Shown piece after piece: positions 34,459-43,914 of a stretch of DNA of 64,000 nt. The translations under genes and the position numbers were made by a program. Each line of letters opens with the position of its first letter. Position 1 is the stretch's first letter. The stretch is from Polaribacter sp. BAL334. GTDB taxonomy: Bacteria; Bacteroidota; Bacteroidia; Flavobacteriales; Flavobacteriaceae. The stretch covers positions 1-64,000 of the forward strand of contig NZ_JADWOV010000310.1 of assembly GCF_015767435.1 (NCBI RefSeq). Direction: 5' to 3'. The notes below the pieces were generated by a model. That model saw nothing but the letters and a program-made list of their open reading frames with translations, was not told the origin of the DNA and searched no databases.

Positions 34459-35538
34459 TTGTACGCAATCGTTGACATCGAAACCACAGGAGGTAAATAT
34501 AATGAAGAAGGCATTACTGAAGTTGCCATTTACAAATTTGATGGTCATGAAATTGTGGATCAATTTATCTCTCTCGTCAATCCAGAAAAAGACATTCAAG
34601 AATTTGTAGTTCGTTTGACAGGCATCAACAATGGCATGTTGCGAAATGCTCCAAAATTCTATGAAATTGCCAAACGAATTATCGAAATCACGGAAGATTG
34701 TACAATTGTTGCGCACAATGCGAGTTTTGATTATCGGATTTTGAAAATGGAGTTTGACAGATTGGGATACGATTTTCAACGAAATACTTTGTGTACGGTT
34801 GAATTGAGTCAGGAATTGATCAAAGACGAAACTTCTTATAGCCTAGGAAAACTAACCAAATCATTGGGAATTCCGATGGCAAACAGACACAGAGCTTCAG
34901 GAGATGCTTTGGCAACTGTGCATTTGTTTAAAATTTTATTGGAAAAAGACATTCAAAAAAGCATTATCAACAAAGCGATTAAGTACTTTGATAAAAAGTA
35001 TGAAAAAGAAAAGTTGAAAAAAATGATTGAAGAAATGCCCGAAAGTTTGGGTGTATTTTACATTCACGATGCAAATGGCACTGTCATTTTTATGGCAAAG
35101 CATAAAAATATGAAATCTGAATTGAATCGTGTGCTGATGAAAACCACAAAACGTGCCATCAAAGTGCAAACAAAAGCACAATCAATTTCTTATGATACTT
35201 TTGGAACTGAAATTTTAGTACGCTTAAAATATTACCTAGAATTGGATAACCTTTCGCCAAAATATAATTTTAAGAAAAAGTTCAAACTACAAGTTGATGA
35301 TTTTAACCATCCTGATTTTCTGATTATTGATAAAGGAAGAATGGTAGAAGAACATGGAATCATATTGGTTGAAAATAATGAAATTGTGGGGTTTGGTCAT
35401 ACCAATTTGGCATTTCAAGAACAACAATTACCCATTTTGAGAAAAATAGTAACGCCAATAGAAAATAAATCGTTGGCAAAACACCTCGTAAAAAGTTACT
35501 TGAATAAAAATCGTGTTTCCAAAATTGTTCGATTTTAA
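34459..35538 (+). CDS. DnaQ-type 3'-5' exonuclease fused to a degenerate GIY-YIG domain, TTG start
   Basis: The 359-residue protein has an exonuclease domain (residues 1-170: V-D-I-E-T-T-G, A-H-N-A-S-F-D, H-R-A-S-G-D-A) like the proofreading subunit of DNA polymerase III. A UvrC-like GIY-YIG region follows (about 198-270: M-P-E-S-L-G-V-F-Y-I, M-A-K-H-K-N-M). In the latter the second tyrosine-glycine pair is lost, so nuclease activity there is doubtful. The start is TTG 34459, preceded by an A/G-rich stretch. It gives M-Y-A-I-V-D-I-E-T-T-G-G; a longer TTG start at 34393 would overlap yggS. Confidence 0.85.
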   Translation: MYAIVDIETTGGKYNEEGITEVAIYKFDGHEIVDQFISLVNPEKDIQEFVVRLTGINNGMLRNAPKFYEIAKRIIEITEDCTIVAHNASFDYRILKMEFDRLGYDFQRNTLCTVELSQELIKDETSYSLGKLTKSLGIPMANRHRASGDALATVHLFKILLEKDIQKSIINKAIKYFDKKYEKEKLKKMIEEMPESLGVFYIHDANGTVIFMAKHKNMKSELNRVLMKTTKRAIKVQTKAQSISYDTFGTEILVRLKYYLELDNLSPKYNFKKKFKLQVDDFNHPDFLIIDKGRMVEEHGIILVENNEIVGFGHTNLAFQEQQLPILRKIVTPIENKSLAKHLVKSYLNKNRVSKIVRF

Positions 35539-37488
35539 ATGAAAAAAACCTTCTTACTCCTATTCTGTTTCACAGCCTTTTGGATTGTTGCGCAAGAAAA
35601 TAAATCTACAAAAATAGGACTTGCCACGCTTGATGAATTGAAAATGACCGTCTATGAAAAGGATTCAACTGCAAAAGCGGTTGTTTTGTATGAACATGCA
35701 AATACCTATTTGGATGAAAAAAATGATTACAAAACAAGAACTGATTTCTACTTTCGAATTAAAATTCTCAATAAATCAGCAGCTGATTTGGGAAATATCT
35801 CCATTGAGTATTTTGACAAAAAGCAAGTAATTGATATTAAAGGAGTGACTCACAACCTAACCAATGGTTCTATCGAAAAAAAATATCTATTAGAAGAAAA
35901 TATTTTCACAAACAATGTGATTAAGGATTGGAATGTGAAAAGATTCGCACTTCCTAATATCCAAGAAGGGAGTGTAATTGAGTATCAATATAGCATTTTG
36001 TCTAATTATTTAGGACTGGCTGACTGGTCATTTCAATCCGATATTCCAAAAATAAAAAGTGAATATGATGCTGCCATTTTAGGAAATTATCAATACAATG
36101 TGCGTTTAATTGGATTTTTGACGCTTACTAAAAATAACCCTTCAATTAAAAAAAATTGTGTTCATATTGATGGTTTTGGAAGTGGAGATTGCGCTATTTA
36201 TTCTTATGGAATGACAGATATTCCTGCTTTTATTGAAGAAGAATACATGCTAAGTAAGGTAAATTATGTTTCTAGAATTGCCTTTGATCTGATTTCATAC
36301 ACTGAACCTAGTGGTATTAAAAAAAACTACACAACAACTTGGAAAGAAGCTGATTTCAAACTAAAAAGTCAGTTTTTTAACAATCAAACAAATAAGAAAA
36401 GTTATTTTGAAAAAATACTTCCTTCAGAAATTGTAACAACTGGGGATGAATTAGAACGCGCAAAAAAAACATTTACCTTTATTCAAAATCATTTCACTTG
36501 GAATTCAAAAAACTGGACAAATGATGATGCAAAAATCAAAGATGCATTTGAAGAAAAATCAGGAAATGTAAGTGAAATTAATCTGTCATTATACAACAGT
36601 TTAAAAGCCACAGATTTAGATGTTCAATTGGTTGTTTTATCAACTAGAGACAATGGATTGCCCACAAAACTGTATCCAATAATTTATGATTATAATTATG
36701 TCATTGTAAAACTATCTATCAATGGTAGTGATTATTTTTTAGATGCAACTGATAAATTCTTACCATTTGGAATGCTTCCCATAAGAACTATTAATGGAGA
36801 AGGAAGAGTCATCAATTTTGATGAAGAAGGTTCTTGGATTTTGTTAAAACCAAGTCAAAATACGTCAATAAATACTGCTATTACTTTACAATTATCCAAT
36901 GAGGGTGAAATTACAGGCAACCTAAAAACAAGAAGAACAGGTTATTACGCAGCTGATCATAGAAAAAAATTGTCTTCATTGACAAGAGAAGCATATATTT
37001 CAGAATTTGAATCTGAAAACGACTTAATTGAGGTTACTAACTACACACCTTTGTTTGAAAAACAACTAGATTTTCCTTTAGAAGAAAATTTTGACATCAA
37101 ACTTTTACTTGATGAGAAAGATATTGAAATAATTAATTTGAATCCATTTATTCTAGAAAAAGTTGGAATCAATCCTTTCAAACTAAAAGAACGTGTTTAT
37201 CCAGTAAATTTTGGGAATCGTTTTCGAAGAACATTTTCATTAAATATGACAATTCCTGAAAATTATGAAATTGTGCAAACAATAAAGAGCAAATCTTTTA
37301 AACTAGATAATGATGCTGGAATATTTATTTTAAAAAGTTCCGCAGAAAATAATTTGATAAAAATATTTGTCAATTTTAGCATCAATAAAAGTATCTTTAA
37401 TGCTGATGATTATGCTTATTTGAAAGAGTTTTTCAATCAAATAATTATCAGTCAAAGAGACTTTATAACTCTGAAAAGAAAACCCTAA
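35539..37488 (+). CDS. Secreted DUF3857 / transglutaminase-like protein
   Basis: The 649-residue protein has a signal peptide ending at W-I-V-A-Q. DUF3857 (about 55-210) is followed by a transglutaminase-like domain (about 285-400) and a C-terminal DUF3858-like beta domain. At the site where active transglutaminases have cysteine it reads S-G-N-V-S-E-I-N, so it is probably not catalytic and may bind peptide or glycan. The ATG directly follows the exonuclease stop (TAAATG), so it is co-transcribed. A terminator follows. Confidence 0.82.
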   Translation: MKKTFLLLFCFTAFWIVAQENKSTKIGLATLDELKMTVYEKDSTAKAVVLYEHANTYLDEKNDYKTRTDFYFRIKILNKSAADLGNISIEYFDKKQVIDIKGVTHNLTNGSIEKKYLLEENIFTNNVIKDWNVKRFALPNIQEGSVIEYQYSILSNYLGLADWSFQSDIPKIKSEYDAAILGNYQYNVRLIGFLTLTKNNPSIKKNCVHIDGFGSGDCAIYSYGMTDIPAFIEEEYMLSKVNYVSRIAFDLISYTEPSGIKKNYTTTWKEADFKLKSQFFNNQTNKKSYFEKILPSEIVTTGDELERAKKTFTFIQNHFTWNSKNWTNDDAKIKDAFEEKSGNVSEINLSLYNSLKATDLDVQLVVLSTRDNGLPTKLYPIIYDYNYVIVKLSINGSDYFLDATDKFLPFGMLPIRTINGEGRVINFDEEGSWILLKPSQNTSINTAITLQLSNEGEITGNLKTRRTGYYAADHRKKLSSLTREAYISEFESENDLIEVTNYTPLFEKQLDFPLEENFDIKLLLDEKDIEIINLNPFILEKVGINPFKLKERVYPVNFGNRFRRTFSLNMTIPENYEIVQTIKSKSFKLDNDAGIFILKSSAENNLIKIFVNFSINKSIFNADDYAYLKEFFNQIIISQRDFITLKRKP

Positions 37489-37502
37489 CTATCACTATTT
37501 TA

Positions 37503-37533
37503 TAATAATACGTCAAATGACGTATTATTTTTT
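37503..37533 (+). terminator. Terminator after the DUF3857 gene
   Basis: The stem AATAATACGT / ACGTATTATT has a six-base loop and runs into a T tract. Confidence 0.82.
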
Positions 37534-37581
37534 CCATATTTATTACGACATTTGTTTGCAATCTATTTAAGTTAATCAATC

Positions 37582-39060
37582 ATGAAAAAAATATCAATCA
37601 TCGTAGTTAGTTTTTTCCTTTCATTTAGCATTTTTTCACAAGATGATTTTGGGACAGGTTTAAAATTTGATGAAAAATTGTATGAGGAAGTTCCTCAATC
37701 TGTACCTTTAATCACTAGAAGTTTTACGGCTTTGCCAAGCTCTTTTAGTTTAAAAGGCTACGCTCCTACTCCACAAAGTCAAGGAAGACAAGGTTCATGT
37801 GTTGGATGGGCAAGTGCTTTTGGTGCAAGAACTATTGCAAATGCTATCAAAAATAACTGGCAGTATAACACTTCTATGATCAATCAAAATACCTATTCAC
37901 CTGCATTTGTGTACAATCAAATCCGTGTGAATAACAACTGTGAAGGTGCATACATAGAAAATGCCATGAAATTATTGAATACCTATGGTGCAGCCAAAAT
38001 GAGTGAATTTCCATATACAGACCAAAGTTGTACTTCTGCTCCTTCTTCTTATGTATATTCTTCAGCAAGTCAGCACAAAATCATTATTTATGAACGCCTA
38101 GCAAGATGGGACAATCCTGTAAATTTGGTTGGAAAAGTAAAAAAAGCCATTTCTGAAAAAAATCCTGTAGTTATTGGATTATTTCAATACAATAGCTTGA
38201 TTTTAGATGCAAATAAAGTGTGGATTCCAAATACAGGTTCCAATGGACATGCCATGGTTGTTGTGGGTTATGATGATAGCAAAGCTGGAGGTGCCTTTGA
38301 AATCATGAACTCTTGGGGAATAAATTTTGGGAATAATGGTTTCTTTTGGATGCGTTATGCAGACTTTGAACGTCAAGTGAAAACGGCTTATGTATTGATT
38401 GATAGAAGTGATGAAAACAACAATAACAATAATAACAACAACAATAATAACAACAATAACATCAATATCAACAACAACATTACTGTTGTGAACAACAAAT
38501 TGGGTGGCGAATTGACATTGAAATTAAGTACTGGTGAAAATATGCCTATCAAATTAGCAGATGGCGCTACCAGAAACTTTAATATTGTAAAAGCAACAAA
38601 TACGACTTATAAGGTTACTACTTCTTATACATCAGGCACACAATTCCGAATTTATTTAAAAAGCAAACAACGTGGTTATGTATATTTGATTGGATTTGGT
38701 TCTTCAGATAAATCTGTGAATAAATTGTATCCTTTTGATAATTTCTCTGATTACTTCAATTATGTGGATAGCGAAATTGCATTGCCTAATGAAGATTATT
38801 TCATTGAATTTGACAACAAACCAGGTAGAGATATTTTATGCGTATTATACAGCAAAGAAAAACTAAATATTGATGATATTGTAAACAAAGCAAGATCAAC
38901 ATCAGACGATTTTGTATCAAATGTGAAAGGTGCATTGTCATCGAGTATGTTTAAAGGAGCAGATGTTACTTTTAGCAGCGCTAAAATTTCTTTTGATGCA
39001 TCCTCAAAAAGCACTGCAGAAAAAGTTGTTCCTATTTTTATAGAAATGAATCATCAATAA
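37582..39060 (+). CDS. Secreted papain-family (C1) cysteine protease with poly-Asn linker and DUF4384-like domain
   Basis: The 492-residue protein has a signal peptide ending at S-I-F-S-Q. The papain domain (about 50-275) has the oxyanion Q and catalytic C73 in Q-G-R-Q-G-S-C-V-G-W, the histidine in S-N-G-H-A-M-V-V-V-G-Y (near 223) and the asparagine in N-S-W-G. A run of asparagines (about 279-300) links to a C-terminal beta domain (G-Y-V-Y-L-I-G-F-G, K-L-Y-P-F-D-N) like DUF4384, which is often attached to proteases and caspases. The caspase-like gene follows after 12 bases. Confidence 0.9.
   Translation: MKKISIIVVSFFLSFSIFSQDDFGTGLKFDEKLYEEVPQSVPLITRSFTALPSSFSLKGYAPTPQSQGRQGSCVGWASAFGARTIANAIKNNWQYNTSMINQNTYSPAFVYNQIRVNNNCEGAYIENAMKLLNTYGAAKMSEFPYTDQSCTSAPSSYVYSSASQHKIIIYERLARWDNPVNLVGKVKKAISEKNPVVIGLFQYNSLILDANKVWIPNTGSNGHAMVVVGYDDSKAGGAFEIMNSWGINFGNNGFFWMRYADFERQVKTAYVLIDRSDENNNNNNNNNNNNNNNININNNITVVNNKLGGELTLKLSTGENMPIKLADGATRNFNIVKATNTTYKVTTSYTSGTQFRIYLKSKQRGYVYLIGFGSSDKSVNKLYPFDNFSDYFNYVDSEIALPNEDYFIEFDNKPGRDILCVLYSKEKLNIDDIVNKARSTSDDFVSNVKGALSSSMFKGADVTFSSAKISFDASSKSTAEKVVPIFIEMNHQ
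38417..38480 (+). repeat. AAY trinucleotide microsatellite coding for poly-asparagine
   Basis: About 20 successive AAC/AAT codons in the papain-like gene. Gain or loss of units keeps the frame and would only change linker length. A second, shorter run lies in the next gene at about 40263-40305. Confidence 0.9.
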
Positions 39061-39072
39061 AAATTATAAAAA

Positions 39073-42000
39073 ATGAAATTCCTAAAAAACAATCTACTAC
39101 TTTTTTTCTCGGTAATATCGTTTCTTGGATTCGGTCAAACGTATGTTTACCAAGAGGAATTTAACGGAACTAATAATTGGCCAACAGGCAATAATGATAC
39201 CCGCGAATTAAGCGTTTACAATGGTCGTTATTATTTTGATCACAAAAGAACTACAGAATCTTGTCGTGTTTCCACAGCAGATTATTTTACCTTATCTGAT
39301 AGTGATGATTTTGAAATAGAAACCGCTATTGAAAAAATTTCTGGAGTTCAAGATTATGGGATTTCATTTTTATATGATTATAAAGACGAAAACAATTATA
39401 AAGAATTTGGAATCACTGCAAATGGATATTATAGAGTAGCAGAATCTGTGGGAGGAACCTACTCTACTTTGCAGGCTTGGGTTACATCTTCTTTTCTTAA
39501 AACTGGGAATTACGCATCGAATGTTTTGAAAATTACAAAAAAAGGAACTTCTGTAACTTTTTACATCAATGGTTCTTATGTGTATAATACCACACACAAA
39601 TCCATAGTTGGAAAAAAATTAGCCATTCAATTGTATAGAAACCAAAAAATTTCTGTTGATTATTTTAGAGTAAAGAAAACATCTACAGTTATTAATAATA
39701 ATACCTCACTAGGACAAACAATTTTGTTTGATGGTTTTAATGATAATAATAATAATTGGGCAACTCAAAACACAAGTGATGTTACGCTAGAAATTGTAAA
39801 TGGAGGATATGATTTTGATCATAAAAGAGATGAAGGTGGCTTGAATACAACCTATGAGAAGAAAATTGATACCAACAGAGATTTTTATATTGAAGGTTCT
39901 TTCTTAAAAATGACAGGAGTTGAAGACAGGGGTTTTGGACTCATTTTTGGAAGAAAAGACAATGACAATCAGAATGAATTTTTCATCTCGGGAAATGGAA
40001 TGTTTTACATTCAGCAAACATCCAATGGAACAGCAACAGCCGTTAAAGGTTGGACGAGTGCTAGCCAAATCAAAACTGGAAATAATCAATACAATTATTT
40101 GAAAGTTGAGAAAAAAGGAAGTGCGCTGAATTATTACATCAATAGTTCCCTAGTTCACACTCAATATTCTCCAACATTTTATGGTGATAGAACAGGTTTT
40201 ATTGTTTATGGTCGTCAAAAAATATCCATTACTTATTTGAGTATGAGATATACAGGTTCAGACAACAACAACAATAATAACAATAATAATAATTTCAATA
40301 ATAATATTGGTGAAAGTATTTTATTTGATGATTTTACTTCGAATGGAAATAATTGGATAAATAATTCGGGAACAGATTACGATTTTAAAATTAGTAATGG
40401 AAAATACTATTTAGACCATAAGTTAAATGAGAAAGGTAGGTTAACCGATATTACAAGAGAGTTTGACAGCAGTAAAGATTTTGAAATTGAAACCAAATTT
40501 CAACATGTTTCAGGAGAAACAAATTCACCTTATGGAATTTTTTGGGGTGGAAAAGGCACTAATTATTTTCAATTTTTAATTACGGCTACTGGGTATTATA
40601 AAGTAGTCAAAGTAGTTAATAATCAAAGTGAAGATATCATTAAATGGACAAAAACTACCTATATAAAAGAAGGTATTGGAGGTGATAATACTGTAAAAAT
40701 TACCAGAGAAGGAGATTATTATAAATTTTATATCAATAATACCTACATTACTCGCATTGATTTTGAAAATTTCTTTGGAAATGAAATTGGGTATGGAGTG
40801 TATTTCAGACAAAAAATTGCCATAGATTATTTAAGTATCAAAGGATTAAAAGAAAACATAGACAACATTATTGTTACAAACAATGCTCTAAAAGTGCCTT
40901 TGTATGATGATTTTTCATCGAACAAAAACAGTTGGAATTTAGAAAACGCAGACGATTATTCATTAGATCTTACTGGTGGAAAACTCATCATGCATCGTAA
41001 AAAAGAAGGTGGAATTTTTATCAGTAGAGATGTAGATATTGATGATACTAAAGATTTTATCATAGAAACTTCGATAGGAGAAATCAATACTTCTACAGGT
41101 TGGTATGGAGTAACTTTTGGAAGAAAAAACTCTTCCAATGAGTTTAGCTTTTTACTTTCTGGAAATGGAAATTATAAATTCAGAAAGTTTGACAACGATG
41201 TTTACAAAGAAATCATTCCATTAACTTTTGCTTCGTCTATTAAAACAGGAAGCAATGCTGAAAACATCGTTAAAATTGTAAAATCTGGCACATTGATTCG
41301 TTTTTATATTAATAATACGTATGTAAATGAAGCGCCATTTCAACGGTTTTTTGGAAATAAATTTGGCTATACAATTTATCACGATCGTAAAATTGATGCA
41401 GATTATTTAGACATTAAATACCAAACAGAAAGCTACAACAATCCTCCAGTAATTGTAATTACTGATCCAATAGTTGAAGAAGTAAGAGGATTTAAAATTG
41501 TAGAAGCAAACACCATCACTGTCAAAGGAAATGCCACAGACACAGATGGAATTTTTTCAATAACGGTGAATGGAAAAGAAGCTGTTGTAAGCGAAAATGG
41601 AACTTTTGTTGCGAATGTTCCATTAGGATATGGAAAGAATGATTTGATTGTAAAAGCAACCGATTTAAAACAAGCTACTTCGTCGAAAAACTTTGTTATC
41701 AAACGAAATTCACCTGAAATTATCAATACAGATGTTACTATCAATGACAACAAAGAAACTCTTGACATTGGTTTCGGAAAATATTATGCATTGATTATTG
41801 GGGTTAGTGATTATGAAGATGAAAGCATTCAAGATTTGAATGGTGAGCCTACCAAAGATGCGCAAGCTTTGGCTGATGTTTTAGTAAATAATTACAGTTT
41901 TGACAAACAAAATGTAACGGTTTTGAAAAATCCGAAAGCCAATGATATTCTGAAACAATTTACCATCCTAAAAAACAAAATTACCAAAAATGATAACTTG

Positions 42001-42486
42001 GTTATTTTCTATGCAGGTCATGGAAATTATGACCAAGTAAGTGAAAAAGGCTATTGGATGCCTTCAGATGCTCAAATGGAATTTGAATTGAATGTGATAT
42101 TAAATACCAGTATAGTAACGCTAATCAAAGCCATCAATTCAAGACACACATTATTGATTGCAGATGCTTGTTTCAGTGGAAGTATTTTAGTAAAAAACAG
42201 AGATTTTAAAACAGCCTCAAAAGCTGTTCAGAAAAAGTATGAATTGCCAAGTAGAAAAGCCATCACAAGTGGAACTTTAACAACGGTGCCAAATCAAAGT
42301 GTTTTTATGAAATATCTGCTGAATAGATTGACAGACAATACTGATAAATATATTTCAGCAGGACAATTATTCAATAAAATTGAGGATGCAGTAATCAATA
42401 ATACTACTGGCGACAATCAACCACAATATGCACCTATTGGAAATACAGGTGATGAAGGAGGAGATTTTATTTTCATTAAAAAGTAA
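39073..42486 (+). CDS. Secreted caspase-like (C14) protease with four lectin-like repeats
   Basis: The 1137-residue protein has a signal peptide ending at F-G-F-G-Q. Four repeats of about 185 residues (24-205, 215-400, 415-598, 610-790) follow. Each has an N-N-W start, an F-D-H-K-like strand, F-Y-I-N and R-Q-K-I near the end, like concanavalin-type sugar-binding domains. An Ig-like domain (about 795-890) precedes the C-terminal caspase fold. The catalytic histidine is in F-Y-A-G-H-G-N (near 983) and the cysteine in I-A-D-A-C-F-S-G-S (near 1033). The targets are unknown. It is followed by an ECF sigma factor gene. Confidence 0.9.
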   Translation: MKFLKNNLLLFFSVISFLGFGQTYVYQEEFNGTNNWPTGNNDTRELSVYNGRYYFDHKRTTESCRVSTADYFTLSDSDDFEIETAIEKISGVQDYGISFLYDYKDENNYKEFGITANGYYRVAESVGGTYSTLQAWVTSSFLKTGNYASNVLKITKKGTSVTFYINGSYVYNTTHKSIVGKKLAIQLYRNQKISVDYFRVKKTSTVINNNTSLGQTILFDGFNDNNNNWATQNTSDVTLEIVNGGYDFDHKRDEGGLNTTYEKKIDTNRDFYIEGSFLKMTGVEDRGFGLIFGRKDNDNQNEFFISGNGMFYIQQTSNGTATAVKGWTSASQIKTGNNQYNYLKVEKKGSALNYYINSSLVHTQYSPTFYGDRTGFIVYGRQKISITYLSMRYTGSDNNNNNNNNNNFNNNIGESILFDDFTSNGNNWINNSGTDYDFKISNGKYYLDHKLNEKGRLTDITREFDSSKDFEIETKFQHVSGETNSPYGIFWGGKGTNYFQFLITATGYYKVVKVVNNQSEDIIKWTKTTYIKEGIGGDNTVKITREGDYYKFYINNTYITRIDFENFFGNEIGYGVYFRQKIAIDYLSIKGLKENIDNIIVTNNALKVPLYDDFSSNKNSWNLENADDYSLDLTGGKLIMHRKKEGGIFISRDVDIDDTKDFIIETSIGEINTSTGWYGVTFGRKNSSNEFSFLLSGNGNYKFRKFDNDVYKEIIPLTFASSIKTGSNAENIVKIVKSGTLIRFYINNTYVNEAPFQRFFGNKFGYTIYHDRKIDADYLDIKYQTESYNNPPVIVITDPIVEEVRGFKIVEANTITVKGNATDTDGIFSITVNGKEAVVSENGTFVANVPLGYGKNDLIVKATDLKQATSSKNFVIKRNSPEIINTDVTINDNKETLDIGFGKYYALIIGVSDYEDESIQDLNGEPTKDAQALADVLVNNYSFDKQNVTVLKNPKANDILKQFTILKNKITKNDNLVIFYAGHGNYDQVSEKGYWMPSDAQMEFELNVILNTSIVTLIKAINSRHTLLIADACFSGSILVKNRDFKTASKAVQKKYELPSRKAITSGTLTTVPNQSVFMKYLLNRLTDNTDKYISAGQLFNKIEDAVINNTTGDNQPQYAPIGNTGDEGGDFIFIKK

Positions 42487-42538
42487 TTAATTAACCAAAC
42501 TTTCTTTTTTTTTATTAATTTAGCTCTTGATACAGCGT

Positions 42539-43069
42539 ATGAATCAAGAGCTTTTAATTTTACAGTTTCAGCAACAAGATGTGCAAGCTTATGAAAAACT
42601 TTACAATGCTTATTGTAAAAGTATTTCAGGAGTTATCAATACCATCGTAAAAGATGCTGAAGTAACTGAGGAAATTACCCAAGATGTGTTTTTAAAAGCT
42701 TGGAACAATGCTGCATCTTATTCCCCAAGCAAAGGTCGTTTTTTTACGTGGTTATTGAACATTGCACGAAATGCTGCAATTGATTACACCCGTTCAAAAA
42801 AATATAAACAGTCACAACAAAACCAAACAACTGATTTTTTCGTAGATATACTTGAAACTCATGATGATTTAAATAGTAGCACAAATGCTATTGGTTTAAA
42901 AGAAATGGTAGAAAAATTAGGTGATAACTGTAAATCTTTGATTGAATTATTATATTTCAAAGGTTATACACAAGTAGAAGCTTCAGAAGAATTGAACATT
43001 CCTTTGGGAACCATAAAAACAAAAAACAAAACGTGTATTGGGCAATTACGCTCAGTATTGGGAGTATAA
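42539..43069 (+). CDS. ECF-type RNA polymerase sigma factor
   Basis: The 176-residue sigma-70 family protein has region 2 (Y-E-K-L-Y-N-A-Y, E-I-T-Q-D-V-F-L-K-A-W, F-F-T-W-L-L-N-I-A-R-N) and region 4 (L-I-E-L-L-Y-F-K-G-Y-T-Q-V-E-A-S-E, G-T-I-K-T). The start is ATG 42539; a TTG 12 bases upstream is less likely. The anti-sigma gene starts one base after its stop. The two protease genes upstream on the same strand may be under its control. Confidence 0.93.
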   Translation: MNQELLILQFQQQDVQAYEKLYNAYCKSISGVINTIVKDAEVTEEITQDVFLKAWNNAASYSPSKGRFFTWLLNIARNAAIDYTRSKKYKQSQQNQTTDFFVDILETHDDLNSSTNAIGLKEMVEKLGDNCKSLIELLYFKGYTQVEASEELNIPLGTIKTKNKTCIGQLRSVLGV

Positions 43070-43070
43070 A

Positions 43071-43850
43071 ATGAATATAGAAGAATACATAGCATCTGGA
43101 ATTTTAGAACTGTATGTTGCAGGCTCGCTTTCTGAAAAAGAAAACGAAGAAGTGCACGCTGCAATTCAAAAATATCCTGAGTTGTTAGCAGAAGTGGAAT
43201 CTATTGAAAATGCGATTTTACAACTTACGGCTGCTACGTATCAAGGTGAAGTTGCTTCTTTTGAATCCCTAAAAAATCAATTGGTTCAAAAAGAATCAAA
43301 AGTAATTCCAATTCAAAAATCATCCAATTGGAAATTGATAAGTGGCTGGGCTGCAGCTGTTCTTTTTGGAAGTATTTTAATGTACAATACTTTCCAAAAC
43401 AAGCAATCAACTTCAGAAATTGTTTCTGAAAAAGAAGCTTTGGAAGCACAAATTGAAAAAACAAAAAATACTTTAGCTGAAAAAGAAAGGCTTTTGGAAA
43501 TTTTAAGAGATAAAGACATTATTTCTGTACCTTTAGCAGGACAAGATGCTTCTCCTAATTCGTATGCAAAAGTATATTGGAACAAAAAAACAAATACTAT
43601 TTATTTGGATGCTAAAGGGTTACCTGCTCCACCTAAAGGAAAAGTTTATCAAGTTTGGTCATTAAAAATAACTCCGTTAACACCAACAAGTTTAGGAACA
43701 ATAGACACTTTTACAGCCAACTCAAGTAAGGTTTTCACTATCCAAAATCCGAATGAATCTGAAGCTTTTGGAATTACATTAGAGCCAGCTGGAGGTAGCT
43801 CCTCTCCTTCTCTAGACCAATTGTATGCTCTTGGAGCTGTGAGTTCTTAG
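43071..43850 (+). CDS. Anti-sigma factor, RskA-like
   Basis: The 259-residue protein has an N-terminal helical sigma-binding domain (M-N-I-E-E-Y-I-A-S-G-I-L-E-L-Y-V-A-G-S-L-S), one membrane segment (about 95-113, G-W-A-A-A-V-L-F-G-S-I-L-M-Y), a coiled coil (115-150) and an RskA-type periplasmic beta domain (V-Y-Q-V-W-S-L-K, A-F-G-I-T-L-E-P-A-G-G). It is expected to hold the sigma factor at the membrane until the outer domain is cut or relaxed. The start is ATG 43071, one base after the sigma stop. Confidence 0.92.
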   Translation: MNIEEYIASGILELYVAGSLSEKENEEVHAAIQKYPELLAEVESIENAILQLTAATYQGEVASFESLKNQLVQKESKVIPIQKSSNWKLISGWAAAVLFGSILMYNTFQNKQSTSEIVSEKEALEAQIEKTKNTLAEKERLLEILRDKDIISVPLAGQDASPNSYAKVYWNKKTNTIYLDAKGLPAPPKGKVYQVWSLKITPLTPTSLGTIDTFTANSSKVFTIQNPNESEAFGITLEPAGGSSSPSLDQLYALGAVSS

Positions 43851-43914
43851 AAAGTTGTTACTTTTCTGGTGCACAAATTCACAAATATTTTCTCACACAT
43901 AAACATCAAAAAAC

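Noticed and set aside
38417..38480. AAC/AAT run as a CRISPR-like or intergenic repeat
   Set aside because: It is in frame inside a well-supported gene and encodes an asparagine linker.
37582..43850. Caspase cluster as an anti-phage defence system
   Set aside because: Both proteases carry export signals and there is no nucleic-acid sensor or cytoplasmic effector. An envelope role fits better.
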